From contig NZ_CP100404.1 of the NCBI RefSeq assembly GCF_024218775.1, forward strand, positions 1,364,001 to 1,428,000: a stretch of 64,000 nt of DNA, written 5' to 3'. The stretch's first letter is position 1; every line of letters starts with the position of its first letter. This stretch comes from Haloarcula marina. Lineage in GTDB: Archaea; Halobacteriota; Halobacteria; Halobacteriales; Haloarculaceae. Below the pieces are notes generated by a model that worked only from the letters and a program-made list of their open reading frames with translations, did no database searches and was not told the origin of the DNA. Position numbers and translations under genes: made by a program. Shown piece by piece: positions 1 to 7,498 of this stretch.

Positions 1-540
1 CGGACGAAACCTATCGTCGTCGTCGCGAACAAGGCCGACATCGCGCCCGAGGGCAACGTCGAGCGACTGCGCGAAGCCGCCGACATCGTGATTCCCGCGA
101 CGGCCGACGGCGAACTCGCCCTCCGGAAGGCCGCCGAGGCGGGCGTCGTCGACTACGACCCCGGCGACACCGACTTCGACATCGTCGGCGACGTGAGCGA
201 CCAGCAACGGCAGGGACTGGACCGCATCCGCGACGTGATGGCCGACTACGGCGGCACGGGCGTCCAGCAGGCGATGGACGCCGCCGTCTACGACTTGCTC
301 GACCACATCACGGCCTATCCGGTCCAGAACGACACGAAGTGGACCGACGGACAGGGGAACGTCCTCCCCGACGCTTTCCTCCTGCCCCGCGGGTCGACGC
401 CGAAAGACCTCGCGTACGCCGTCCACTCGGACATCGGCGAGGGGTACATCCACGCCGTCGACGCCCGCGAGGAACGGCGTATCAGCGACCAGACGGAGTT
501 AGATGAAGGGGCGGTCATCAAAATCGTGAGTTCGAACTAG
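1..540 (+). CDS. ychF: YchF/Obg-like redox-regulated ATPase, C-terminal part
   Basis: The gene is open from the first base, so only the last 179 residues are in the window. The visible part begins inside the P-loop NTPase domain: an NKAD motif (NKxD, base-recognition loop) is at visible residues 10-13. A helical stretch follows, and roughly the last 60 residues form a TGS domain ending in VIKIVSS. This order is typical of YchF, a ribosome-associated ATPase of the Obg superfamily. An internal GTG at base 88 is in frame but would cut the nucleotide-binding motif, so it is not the start. The TAG stop shares the tetranucleotide CTAG with the convergent prenyltransferase gene. Confidence 0.85.
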   Translation, partial: RTKPIVVVANKADIAPEGNVERLREAADIVIPATADGELALRKAAEAGVVDYDPGDTDFDIVGDVSDQQRQGLDRIRDVMADYGGTGVQQAMDAAVYDLLDHITAYPVQNDTKWTDGQGNVLPDAFLLPRGSTPKDLAYAVHSDIGEGYIHAVDAREERRISDQTELDEGAVIKIVSSN

Positions 541-1391
541 GCGAACGGCTGGAACCACACCGCCGCGACCAGAACGGCGAGAAAGAGATAGGACCCCCGA
601 ATCAGCAGCATCGTCGCCAGTTCCGACTCCGCGCGGCGAGCGATGGCGGCGACGAGACCGAAGACGGCGGCGGCCCCGGCGGCCGTCGGGGGGACGCCAG
701 ACAGCGTGACCGCGAGCGCGACGGTGCCGACCATCGCCGTAACGAGTAATCCTACCGCGAGGCGTCGCGCCCGACGCGGTCCGAGGACGACGGCGACCGT
801 TCGCTTCTGGATGGAACGGTCGTAGTCGTAGTCCTTCTCGTCGTCGATGATTTTGATGCCGGTCAGCAGGACGAGGAAGACGGCCGCGAGGCCGAGGACG
901 CGGGGGCTGAACGCCGTCGCCTGCGCGTAGTAGCCACCCAGTAGTGCCAGCGAGATGCCCGTGGGGTAGCCCATCGTCGCGCCGACGGGGTTCAGGTCCA
1001 GTTGTGGGGCGTGCGTGTAGCCGATGACCCACGTCGGGAGTGTCACGAGCGCCGTGCCGGGGCCGACGAGCGCCCAGAGGCCCACGAGACAGACGAGAAA
1101 GCCGATTCCCGCACCGACCAGTGCGCCCCGACAGCCATCGACCGTGAGGGGGTGGTCGTCGTCCTCGCCGCGGACGTGGAAGTCGACGTAGCCGTCCTTG
1201 ACGTGGGCGGTGTAGACGGCGAAGAACATCGCCCCGGCGTGGAGGGCGGCCACGCGGAGGTCGACGCCGCCAGCGAGGAGTGCACCGAACAGCGACGTCG
1301 CCAGCGGCGGGAGCATGAACACCGGGTGGACCTGCGAGGCGAGCGCACGGCCCGCGCCGAGCGCCCCCGATTCGTGTCGGGCGACTGCCAT
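537..1391 (-). CDS. UbiA family prenyltransferase
   Basis: A 284-residue polytopic membrane protein with about eight hydrophobic segments. Two aspartate-rich prenyl-diphosphate/Mg2+ sites of the UbiA fold are visible: one around D66-D70 (KDGYVD) and one around D183-D191 (DDEKDYDYD). The family transfers prenyl chains to aromatic or lipid acceptors, such as in menaquinone, bacterioruberin or archaeal lipid synthesis. The acceptor cannot be read from the sequence, and no quinone or carotenoid genes adjoin it. The start is ATG, with an A/T-rich box about 25-30 bases upstream. The stop overlaps that of the convergent YchF gene. Confidence 0.8.
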   Translation of the reverse strand: MAVARHESGALGAGRALASQVHPVFMLPPLATSLFGALLAGGVDLRVAALHAGAMFFAVYTAHVKDGYVDFHVRGEDDDHPLTVDGCRGALVGAGIGFLVCLVGLWALVGPGTALVTLPTWVIGYTHAPQLDLNPVGATMGYPTGISLALLGGYYAQATAFSPRVLGLAAVFLVLLTGIKIIDDEKDYDYDRSIQKRTVAVVLGPRRARRLAVGLLVTAMVGTVALAVTLSGVPPTAAGAAAVFGLVAAIARRAESELATMLLIRGSYLFLAVLVAAVWFQPFA

Positions 1392-1449
1392 ACTCTATCG
1401 TGGTCGCGAGTTGGCAAAAAGTCTCGTGCCGAGTGAGTGGCGCGGGTCG

Positions 1450-1827
1450 TTACCGCCAGTTGCTCCGGTCGAGGACGAACTGCGAGATGTGCGAGGCGAG
1501 GTCACGGCCCGCCTTCTCCGTCGGCGTATGGAGGTCGCCGGAGACGGCCCCGGCCTCCCCGCCGACGCCTTCCGCCTCGGAGATGGGGTCCGTTCCGGTA
1601 GGATACGGTCTGCGGGAACGGACGCGGTCGCGTAACTGCTGGACGGCGGTCGGCGATAGCTGTTTGTCGAGGTGTTGGAGGTCGTACTGGACGATGTAGC
1701 CGCGAGTCGCGACCCGGACGGCGATGACCGGTTGGCCGCGGTCCGCACAGCGGTCCCAAATCGTCCGTCGCTCGTCGCCCGTGGCGTACACCGGGACGTT
1801 CGACGGTGTGAGGTGGTCCATCGGCAT
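1450..1827 (-). CDS. conserved haloarchaeal hypothetical protein
   Basis: A 125-residue soluble protein I do not recognise as a named family. It opens with MPMDHL and is a mix of basic and acidic residues, with no signal peptide or membrane segment. An in-frame ATG at base 1821 is an alternative start two codons in. It lies 58 bases upstream of the UbiA gene on the same strand, so co-transcription is possible. This frame was preferred over the overlapping frames because its composition is that of a normal halophilic protein, whereas the others are rich in Arg, Ser and Pro. Function unknown. Confidence 0.5.
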   Translation of the reverse strand: MPMDHLTPSNVPVYATGDERRTIWDRCADRGQPVIAVRVATRGYIVQYDLQHLDKQLSPTAVQQLRDRVRSRRPYPTGTDPISEAEGVGGEAGAVSGDLHTPTEKAGRDLASHISQFVLDRSNWR

Positions 1828-1864
1828 ACCGTACGTATCGGAACCGTATCGACTCTTCGGCTAT

Positions 1865-2161
1865 CTACCGGAGCGTCGTGTAACTCAGGCCGACGATAGC
1901 GACGAACTGGAGCGACCGGAGGATGAGGACCGCCTGCTGGACGTGCGGGTCGCCAGCGTAGAAGCTCTGCATCGAGAAGAAGAAGTAGACGGCCACGGCG
2001 TTCTCGACGAGCATCGCGACGGCGAAGGCCAGCAACCCGGCGACGAGACCCGTTCGGAACGTCGCGTAGTTGCGGACCCAGATGCCGACCAGCGGCAACA
2101 GGAGGACGACGTTGAGGACCGCGAGGACGGCCGCCGCGGTAATCATCGGTCCCATCGCCAT
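1865..2161 (-). CDS. small haloarchaeal membrane protein partnered with an HTH regulator
   Basis: About 98 residues that are mostly hydrophobic, with three predicted transmembrane helices (near residues 5-25, 36-58 and 75-95). It follows a winged-helix regulator gene on the same strand. HTH regulators paired with small 3-TM proteins are common in haloarchaea (DUF7521-like pairs), and this resembles that arrangement; the family assignment is tentative. The start is ambiguous: a GTG ends at 2164, an ATG at 2161, and further ATGs follow. ATG 2161 is chosen because it overlaps the stop of a 12-codon mini-ORF in a TGATG junction. Confidence 0.55.
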   Translation of the reverse strand: MAMGPMITAAAVLAVLNVVLLLPLVGIWVRNYATFRTGLVAGLLAFAVAMLVENAVAVYFFFSMQSFYAGDPHVQQAVLILRSLQFVAIVGLSYTTLR

Positions 2162-2195
2162 CACCCGCTCACCGCCACGTTCGGCGTCTCGACGT

Positions 2196-2474
2196 TCATG
2201 CGTCCATCTGCTCCACGATTTCTTCGAAGGTGTCTCGGTAATTGTCGAAGCGGTCGGTCAGGAAGTACAGTTTCGCGTAGTCCTCGTCCCCGGACTCGAC
2301 GATGTCGTGTTTCTCCAGTTGCTCCATGTGGTGGCGAATCGTCTTGTAGCCAACGTCCAGTCGGTCCGCGAGTTCGTTCGCGTTCATCGGTCGCTCCGAG
2401 AGGGCGTCGATGATGCGCGCTCGGTTGGCCCCGCCGCGCGTCGCCGTCAGCAGGTACCAGAGCGCTTTCTCCAT
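2196..2474 (-). CDS. winged helix-turn-helix transcriptional regulator (ArsR-like)
   Basis: A 92-residue protein that is almost entirely one winged-helix domain. Recognition-helix motifs such as NANELADRLDVGYKTIRHHM sit at residues 31-50, followed by a wing with an acidic tip (SGDEDYAKLYFLT) and a short C-terminal helix that probably dimerises. The longer upstream frame is a shadow of the aminotransferase gene. The ATG at 2474 gives the normal haloarchaeal start MEKALW. A TATA-like AATACTTTG lies about 30 bases upstream. It is followed by the small membrane protein, which may be its sensor partner or target. The ligand is unknown. Confidence 0.75.
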   Translation of the reverse strand: MEKALWYLLTATRGGANRARIIDALSERPMNANELADRLDVGYKTIRHHMEQLEKHDIVESGDEDYAKLYFLTDRFDNYRDTFEEIVEQMDA

Positions 2475-2650
2475 GCCTCTATCCGTACTGCTCGCGCCCG
2501 TCTCAAAGTATTGTCTCTCCGCTGTCCGCTCGCGGGCGTCCCGCCGACTCCGGTCGTGTCCGTAGGCCACGGCAAGTTCGTCCTCGGAGAGGACGCCCAG
2601 CCTCAAAACCCTTCTTCGCAGTCCCTTCCGAGACTGTTCCAAATTCGGGG

Positions 2651-3772
2651 CTAGTCGAGGGCGGCCGTCGCCTCGGCCATGATGTCGATGGCCTCCTTCA
2701 GGGTCTCCGTGTCCGTCGCGTAGGAGATGCGCGCGTAGCCCGCGCCGTTCTCGCCGAAGGCGTCGCCGGGGACGACGACGACGCCCCGGTCGATGACCTC
2801 GTCGACCCACCCGTCGGGCACCTTCGGCATCGCGTAGAACGCCCCCTTCGGCGTGGGGCACTCCAGTCCCATCTCCTCGAAGCCCTCCAGCAGGAGGTTT
2901 CGGCGCTCCTCGAAGGCCTCGCGCATCTCCGCGACGGGGTCCTGCGGGCCGGAAAGCGCGGCCTCGGCGGCGAACTGGGCCGGTGCGGAGGCGCAGGCTT
3001 GAGCGTACTGGTGGACTCGGAGCATTCGTTCGATGCGGTCGTTCGACCCGGTGACCCACCCGAGTCGCCACCCGGTCATCGAGTAGGCCTTCGAACAGGC
3101 GTTGACGACGACGACGTTGCCCGTCTCGTCGAACTCCGCGGGCGAGCGGTGCTCGCCCTCGAACACCTGATGCTCGTACACTTCGTCGGATATACAGAGC
3201 ACGTCGTGTTCGTCGGCGATGCGGGCGAACTCGGCCATGTCTTCCGGCGACTGGACCGCGCCGGTCGGGTTCGCGGGGGAATTGACGACGAACGCCGCCG
3301 TCTCGTCGGTGATGGCCTCCTCGACGGTTTCTGGGGCCAGCGTCAGGTCGTCCCGCAGACCCACCGGTTTGGGCGTCCCGCCAGCGAGGTGAGTCAGCGC
3401 CTCGTAGGAGACGAACCCGGGGTCCGGGAAGATGACCTCTTCGCCTGCGTCGACGTGGGCCTCCAGGGCGATGTGGAGTGCTTCGCTCCCGCCGGAGGTG
3501 GCGATGACGTCCTCGGGGTCTACGTCCAAATCGTTGTCCCGAGCGTGTTTCTCGGCGATGGCCTCGCGGAGTTCCAGTGTCCCCTTGTTCGAGGTGTAGG
3601 CGTCCACTTTGCCCGCCTGAATCGCCTCGACGGCGGCCTCGCGGGCGTGGTCCGGCGTCGGGAAGTCCGGTTGTCCGAGTCCGAGGTTGATGGCGTCCTC
3701 GCCAGCGGCCTCGAACACCTCGCGGATGCCCGAAATCGACACCTGTTCGACACGGTGGGAGAAGTGAGTCAT
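2651..3772 (-). CDS. pyridoxal-phosphate aminotransferase, class I/II
   Basis: A 373-residue fold-type I aminotransferase. The Schiff-base lysine is K228 in SKAYSMTGWRLGW. The SPANPTG segment (about 165-171) carries the conserved Asn, and D196/Y199 in SDEVYE bind the cofactor ring and phenolic oxygen. A YARISYA segment near the C-terminus supplies the carboxylate-binding arginine. This set fits the aspartate/aromatic aminotransferase group; the amino-donor specificity cannot be told. The start is ATG, with a TATA-like AATTATCGG about 30 bases upstream. It stands alone, divided by 57 bases from the gene downstream. Confidence 0.9.
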   Translation of the reverse strand: MTHFSHRVEQVSISGIREVFEAAGEDAINLGLGQPDFPTPDHAREAAVEAIQAGKVDAYTSNKGTLELREAIAEKHARDNDLDVDPEDVIATSGGSEALHIALEAHVDAGEEVIFPDPGFVSYEALTHLAGGTPKPVGLRDDLTLAPETVEEAITDETAAFVVNSPANPTGAVQSPEDMAEFARIADEHDVLCISDEVYEHQVFEGEHRSPAEFDETGNVVVVNACSKAYSMTGWRLGWVTGSNDRIERMLRVHQYAQACASAPAQFAAEAALSGPQDPVAEMREAFEERRNLLLEGFEEMGLECPTPKGAFYAMPKVPDGWVDEVIDRGVVVVPGDAFGENGAGYARISYATDTETLKEAIDIMAEATAALD

Positions 3773-3832
3773 GCTCAGTGCTGCGGGAGGCGGGCCGATA
3801 ATTCTTCCCGATTCGGTCGGTGTTGCTCGCCG

Positions 3833-4219
3833 TCAGCACACGTCCACGTCGTCGCCGCCGACGCGGGTGGTCGTCGTTGGTGTCACGGCGTACGTGGCCC
3901 GCGAGGCGGTGTCGGCGAACACCCTGTCGTCGACGTCACCGACCGTGTAGGCGTACGGCACCGTCACGTCCACGTAGACGCCGCCGAGCGTCACCCGCCG
4001 TATCTCGGCGTCCCGGTCCGGACCCGCCCCCTCGTCGGCCCCCCAATCCGAGAGGCAGTCCGCTTGCTGTTCGAGTCGGTGGTCGACGTACTCGGTTTTG
4101 GCAGTCAGAGCGCGTCGTTCTGCGACCGTCGCACCGACGGCGAGGGCGGCGGTCACCAGAGCCACGAAGACCACGAGCGCGAGGGCATAGCGAAGGGGTC
4201 GTCGGGAGTGAGGCGGCAT
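3833..4219 (-). CDS. hypothetical protein with N-terminal membrane anchor
   Basis: About 128 residues. A basic N-terminus (PHSRRPLRY) precedes one hydrophobic helix of about 22 residues. The rest is an extracytoplasmic domain of about 95 residues with two cysteines, one near the middle and one as the final residue. This suggests a single-pass or signal-anchored protein. An in-frame GTG six codons upstream (base 4237) is an alternative start; the ATG is preferred because it places the arginines directly before the helix. I recognise no family. It lies between the aminotransferase and thiolase genes on the same strand. Confidence 0.55.
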   Translation of the reverse strand: MPPHSRRPLRYALALVVFVALVTAALAVGATVAERRALTAKTEYVDHRLEQQADCLSDWGADEGAGPDRDAEIRRVTLGGVYVDVTVPYAYTVGDVDDRVFADTASRATYAVTPTTTTRVGGDDVDVC

Positions 4220-4296
4220 CGTTGCCCCGACCTTCACGACCTGGGCCTGAAGAACCCGCGTTCGCTTCGACCGGCGTTTGAGCGTCCCTCCCCGTG

Positions 4297-5502
4297 CTAC
4301 CGAACGAGAGACATCGCTATCGCGCCCCCGCCGCCGACGCTCATCCCCACCACGCCTCTGTCGTGGTCTTCTCGCTCCATCGCGTACAGGAGCGTCGTCG
4401 TGAGGATGCCGCCGCTCGCGCCGATGGGGTGACCGAGCGCCACCGCGCCGCCCAGCGGATTGTGCTTCTCGGCGGGAATCCCCAGTTCGTCGGCGACGTA
4501 CACCATCTGCGCGGCGAACGCCTCGTTCAGTTCGAAGTGGTCCACGTCGTCGACGGTGAGGTCGTTCACCGCCAGCAGGTTCGAGACGGCGTCGGCCACT
4601 GCGAGCGAGAACTCGGCGGGGTCGCGGTAGGCGACGGCGTAGTCCTCGACGTGGGCCATCGGGCCGAGGCCCGCCGCGTCGACGGCGTCGGCGTCGCCGA
4701 GCAGTACCGCGCCCGCTCCGTCGGAGAGTTTCGAGGCGTTGCCCGCCGTGATTGTTCCCTCCTCGTCGAACGCCGGCGGGAGTTTCGCGAGTCCTTCGAC
4801 CGTCGTCTCGGGCCGCGGCCCCTCGTCCTCGGTGACGAGGTGGTCGCTCACGGTTTCACCGTCCGCTCGCTGGCCCGGTGGCCCAGCGCCCACCTCTACT
4901 GGGACCATCTCCTTCTCGAAGTGGCCGTGCTCGATGGCTTCGGCGGCGCGGTGGTTGCTGCGACGAGCGTACTCGTCCTGTTGCTCGCGGGTAATCTCGA
5001 AGCGCTCGGCGATGCGGTCGGTCAGCGTCCCCATGTGGGCGTCGTAGGTCGGGTCCCACAGCGAGTCGTGAATCATCGCGTCCACGAGCGTCGTGTCCCC
5101 GTGGCGGCGGCCGCCGCGCATCTCCCGGACGAGATAGGGCGCGTTCGACATCGACTCCATCCCGCCAGCGATGCAGAGGTCGGTCCGGCCCGCGTCGATG
5201 CGGTCGACGGCGTTCGCGATGGCGCGCAGTCCCGACCCCGATGCCTCGTTGGTCGTCGTCGCCGGACAACTGTCGGGCAACGGCGAGTCGACCACGACCT
5301 GTCGCGCCGGGACCTGCCCGACGCCCGCTTGGACGGCGGTGCCGAGACACACCCAGTCGACGCGTTCGTGGTCGACGCCGGTCCGGTCGAGCAGACCCTC
5401 GACGGCGGCGCGGCCGAGGTCCGTCGCGGACTTCTCCGAGAGTGCGCCGAGGAGTTTCCCGTGTGCGGTGCGAGCGCCGTCGACCACGACCACGTCGGTC
5501 AT
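4297..5502 (-). CDS. thiolase family protein (acetyl-CoA C-acyltransferase) with Ser in place of both catalytic Cys
   Basis: A 401-residue full-length thiolase fold. NEAF (N326-F329) and GHP (G357-P359, with the general base H358) are intact. At the nucleophile position, where thiolases read N-x-x-C-G-S-G, this protein has N85-E-A-S88-G-S-G. At the second cysteine, normally C-x-GGG, it has GMS388VGGG. Serine-nucleophile beta-ketothiolase subunits are known from haloarchaeal polyhydroxyalkanoate synthesis, from memory, so the protein may still be active. Those enzymes work with an adjacent OB-fold subunit, and none is encoded next to this gene. Likely roles are acyl-CoA condensation or cleavage, or a non-thiolytic relative. 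Confidence 0.8.
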   Translation of the reverse strand: MTDVVVVDGARTAHGKLLGALSEKSATDLGRAAVEGLLDRTGVDHERVDWVCLGTAVQAGVGQVPARQVVVDSPLPDSCPATTTNEASGSGLRAIANAVDRIDAGRTDLCIAGGMESMSNAPYLVREMRGGRRHGDTTLVDAMIHDSLWDPTYDAHMGTLTDRIAERFEITREQQDEYARRSNHRAAEAIEHGHFEKEMVPVEVGAGPPGQRADGETVSDHLVTEDEGPRPETTVEGLAKLPPAFDEEGTITAGNASKLSDGAGAVLLGDADAVDAAGLGPMAHVEDYAVAYRDPAEFSLAVADAVSNLLAVNDLTVDDVDHFELNEAFAAQMVYVADELGIPAEKHNPLGGAVALGHPIGASGGILTTTLLYAMEREDHDRGVVGMSVGGGGAIAMSLVR

Positions 5503-5543
5503 ACGCCGAAAATGACTCCGAATCTACAAGACTGTTCGCCCGC

Positions 5544-5708
5544 TCACTCCTCGGCGGCCGAGCGGAGCGAGTCGATGGCGACCTCCAGTCGCCGCAGGGT
5601 CGCGTCGGCGTCGGTGTACCCCCGCTCGTACTCTTCGAACGTCGCGTCGGCTTCCGAGAGGAACGTCGAGACGGCCGCGTCCAGTTCGGTGTCGTCGGTG
5701 TCGGACAT
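5544..5708 (-). CDS. small acidic helical protein
   Basis: A 54-residue open frame reading MSDTDDTELDAAVST and ending SLRSAAEE. It fills most of the space between the thiolase and the next regulator gene. It is acidic and predicted fully helical, with heptad-like spacing (FEEYERGYTDADATLRRLE). This is vaguely like exonuclease VII small subunits, but no xseA is nearby and I do not claim that identity. The ATG is 34 bases downstream of the regulator's stop on the same strand. The halophilic amino-acid composition and good fit to the gap support it as a real gene. Confidence 0.5.
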   Translation of the reverse strand: MSDTDDTELDAAVSTFLSEADATFEEYERGYTDADATLRRLEVAIDSLRSAAEE

Positions 5709-5742
5709 ACCTACACCGAGAACCCTCGGCGTGGAAAAGGTT

Positions 5743-6513
5743 TCACTGGGTCACGTCGTAGCCGACGTTCGCGTCCCGGAGGGCGTCGGTGACGCGGCCC
5801 ACGGTGTCCTGCGTGGCGACGACGACGGCGTCCAAACCCCGGGAAGCGGCGTCGGCCGCCACCTCGCCCGGCGCGAAGTACGTCGTCACGTCGACGCCCG
5901 CCGCTCGGAGAGCGACGACGGCTTCGACGCCCGCGGCGGTGACGATTGGGGCGTCGGCGCAGACGGCCGCGATGTCGGCGTCGCTCCCGTTCGGGGCCGA
6001 GCGGACGGTCGGCACTTGGACGACGCTGACGTGGCCCGGTTCGAGGTCGATGACGCCCTCGAACCCGGTGACGCCGACGACGGCCCCTTCCTCGGCGCTC
6101 GTCGTCGTCACGCCCGTCGCGCCCCCGTGGTCGCCGGGTGCGGCGTGAAGCAGGCCGTCGGCGAGCGATAGCGAGACCGTCTCCCCCTCGTCGAGGGCCG
6201 CCTCGGCGATAGCGGCGTCCTCCTGCACGCTCCCGAGAACGTCGTCTGTGACGTGGTCGACGAACCGCCGCATGTCCGAGGCCGACTGGAACACCCAGTC
6301 GACGCCTTCTTTGGTGACGCGGTAGCGCGAACGGCCCTCCTTCTCGACGAGGCCCTCGTCGACCAATTCGCGGATGTACTCGCTGACCGCCTGACTCGTC
6401 ACGCCGACGGCCTCCGCTATCTCTCCCTGGCTTACCGCGGGTTGGCGCTCCGCTATCTCGACGAGGATGCGAAAGCGCGTCGCGGCGCGCTTGTTTTCGA
6501 GGACGTCGACCAT
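5743..6513 (-). CDS. winged-helix transcriptional regulator with C-terminal ligand-like domain
   Basis: 256 residues. Residues 1-70 are a MarR/ArsR-type winged helix (recognition region QGEIAEAVGVTSQAVSEYI at 29-47; wing VEKEGRSRYRVTKEG). Residues 75-256 form an alpha/beta domain rich in Val, Ala and Asp, with repeated short strands; similar haloarchaeal proteins carry a domain of unknown function (DUF7839-like, from memory). It is divergent from the metallophosphoesterase gene with 83 bases between starts, so it may control that gene or itself. Inducer unknown. Confidence 0.7.
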   Translation of the reverse strand: MVDVLENKRAATRFRILVEIAERQPAVSQGEIAEAVGVTSQAVSEYIRELVDEGLVEKEGRSRYRVTKEGVDWVFQSASDMRRFVDHVTDDVLGSVQEDAAIAEAALDEGETVSLSLADGLLHAAPGDHGGATGVTTTSAEEGAVVGVTGFEGVIDLEPGHVSVVQVPTVRSAPNGSDADIAAVCADAPIVTAAGVEAVVALRAAGVDVTTYFAPGEVAADAASRGLDAVVVATQDTVGRVTDALRDANVGYDVTQ

Positions 6514-6596
6514 ACCCGCCTTCGGGAGGCGGCGGATAAAAATCCCATCGCCCCGCGGGCGTCAGGGATATGTGCGCGGCGTGCCGACTCGGACCG

Positions 6597-7277
6597 ATGG
6601 GACTGACCTACGACGACCGGGCGCTGATGCTGGGGGAGACGCTCGTACTCGCGGACCTCCACGTCGGCCGCGGCACGGGCGGCAATCTGGAGTTCCCGGT
6701 CGGTTCCGGGTCGGACATGGTCGAACGGGTGCGTTCGCTCGTCGACCGGCACGACCCCTCGACGGTGGTCGTCGCCGGTGACTTGCTCCACTCGTTCCGG
6801 ACGGTCCCGCGCACCGTCGAGCGAACCGTCGAGGGCCTGCAAGCCGCCTGTCGTGACGAGGGCGCGCGCCTCGTCGTCACGCCGGGCAACCACGACACCA
6901 TGCTCGACTCGGTGTGGGATGGCCCGACCGAACGCGAGTTCCGGGTCGGCGACACCGTCGTCCTCCACGGCCACGAGGCACCCGAGCAAGACGCCGCGCG
7001 CTACGTCGTCGGGCACGACCACCCGACCATCGAAATCGAAGGACAGCGGCGTCCGTGCTACCTCGTCGGCCCCGCCCAGTACGGCGACGGCGAGGTGGTG
7101 ATGCTCCCCTCGTTCAACAAACTCAACGCGGGCGTCGTCGTCAACCGTATGTCGGCTCGCGATTTCCAGTCGCCGCTGGTGACTGACGCCGACCGACTCG
7201 AACCGGTCGTCTGGGACGAGAGCGGCCGCGAGACGCTCTCCTTCCCCGCTCTCGGCGAGTTCCGACGGATGCTATAA
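6597..7277 (+). CDS. metallophosphoesterase (COG1407/ICC-like)
   Basis: 226 residues counted from the ATG at 6597; nine extra in-frame codons upstream look non-coding. The dinuclear-metal phosphoesterase motifs occur in order: DLHVG (D20-G24), GDLLH (61-65), GNHD (97-100), HGHE near 124 and GHDHP (139-143). This arrangement and length match the short archaeal calcineurin-like phosphoesterases often annotated as DNA-ligase-associated or ICC-like enzymes. The substrate cannot be deduced. It is cytoplasmic, and it diverges from the winged-helix regulator gene upstream. Confidence 0.85.
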   Translation: MGLTYDDRALMLGETLVLADLHVGRGTGGNLEFPVGSGSDMVERVRSLVDRHDPSTVVVAGDLLHSFRTVPRTVERTVEGLQAACRDEGARLVVTPGNHDTMLDSVWDGPTEREFRVGDTVVLHGHEAPEQDAARYVVGHDHPTIEIEGQRRPCYLVGPAQYGDGEVVMLPSFNKLNAGVVVNRMSARDFQSPLVTDADRLEPVVWDESGRETLSFPALGEFRRML

Positions 7278-7314
7278 CGGTAGCTATTTGGGCTACCGCG
7301 GTGGACCGTCGAAC

Positions 7315-7476
7315 ATGGTTCAGACAGGTGCCGCACTCGCGCTTATCGGCATAACGCTGCTCTCGCTGCTGTTGCTGTACTTCGCGACCATCAAGTACGT
7401 CTCGGCAGTACTGCTTGACGACGAAGAGGACCACGAGCAAGAGGGAAACCTGAGTAGCGGCGGTCGAACGGCGTAG
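7315..7476 (+). CDS. small single-pass membrane protein
   Basis: 53 residues. Residues 5-28 are a strong transmembrane helix (ALALIGITLLSLLLLYFAT), followed by an acidic tail (DDEEDHEQE) typical of a cytoplasmic haloarchaeal segment. The ATG at 7315 is preferred over an in-frame ATG nine codons upstream. It sits 37 bases downstream of the phosphoesterase gene on the same strand and converges with the FAD oxidoreductase gene. No family recognised. Confidence 0.6.
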   Translation: MVQTGAALALIGITLLSLLLLYFATIKYVSAVLLDDEEDHEQEGNLSSGGRTA

Positions 7477-7498
7477 GCCGCCGCGGCGATTCTATCTA

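Noticed and set aside
5544-5708. Naming the 54-residue protein as exonuclease VII small subunit
   Set aside because: Only a loose helical resemblance; the large-subunit gene is not adjacent.
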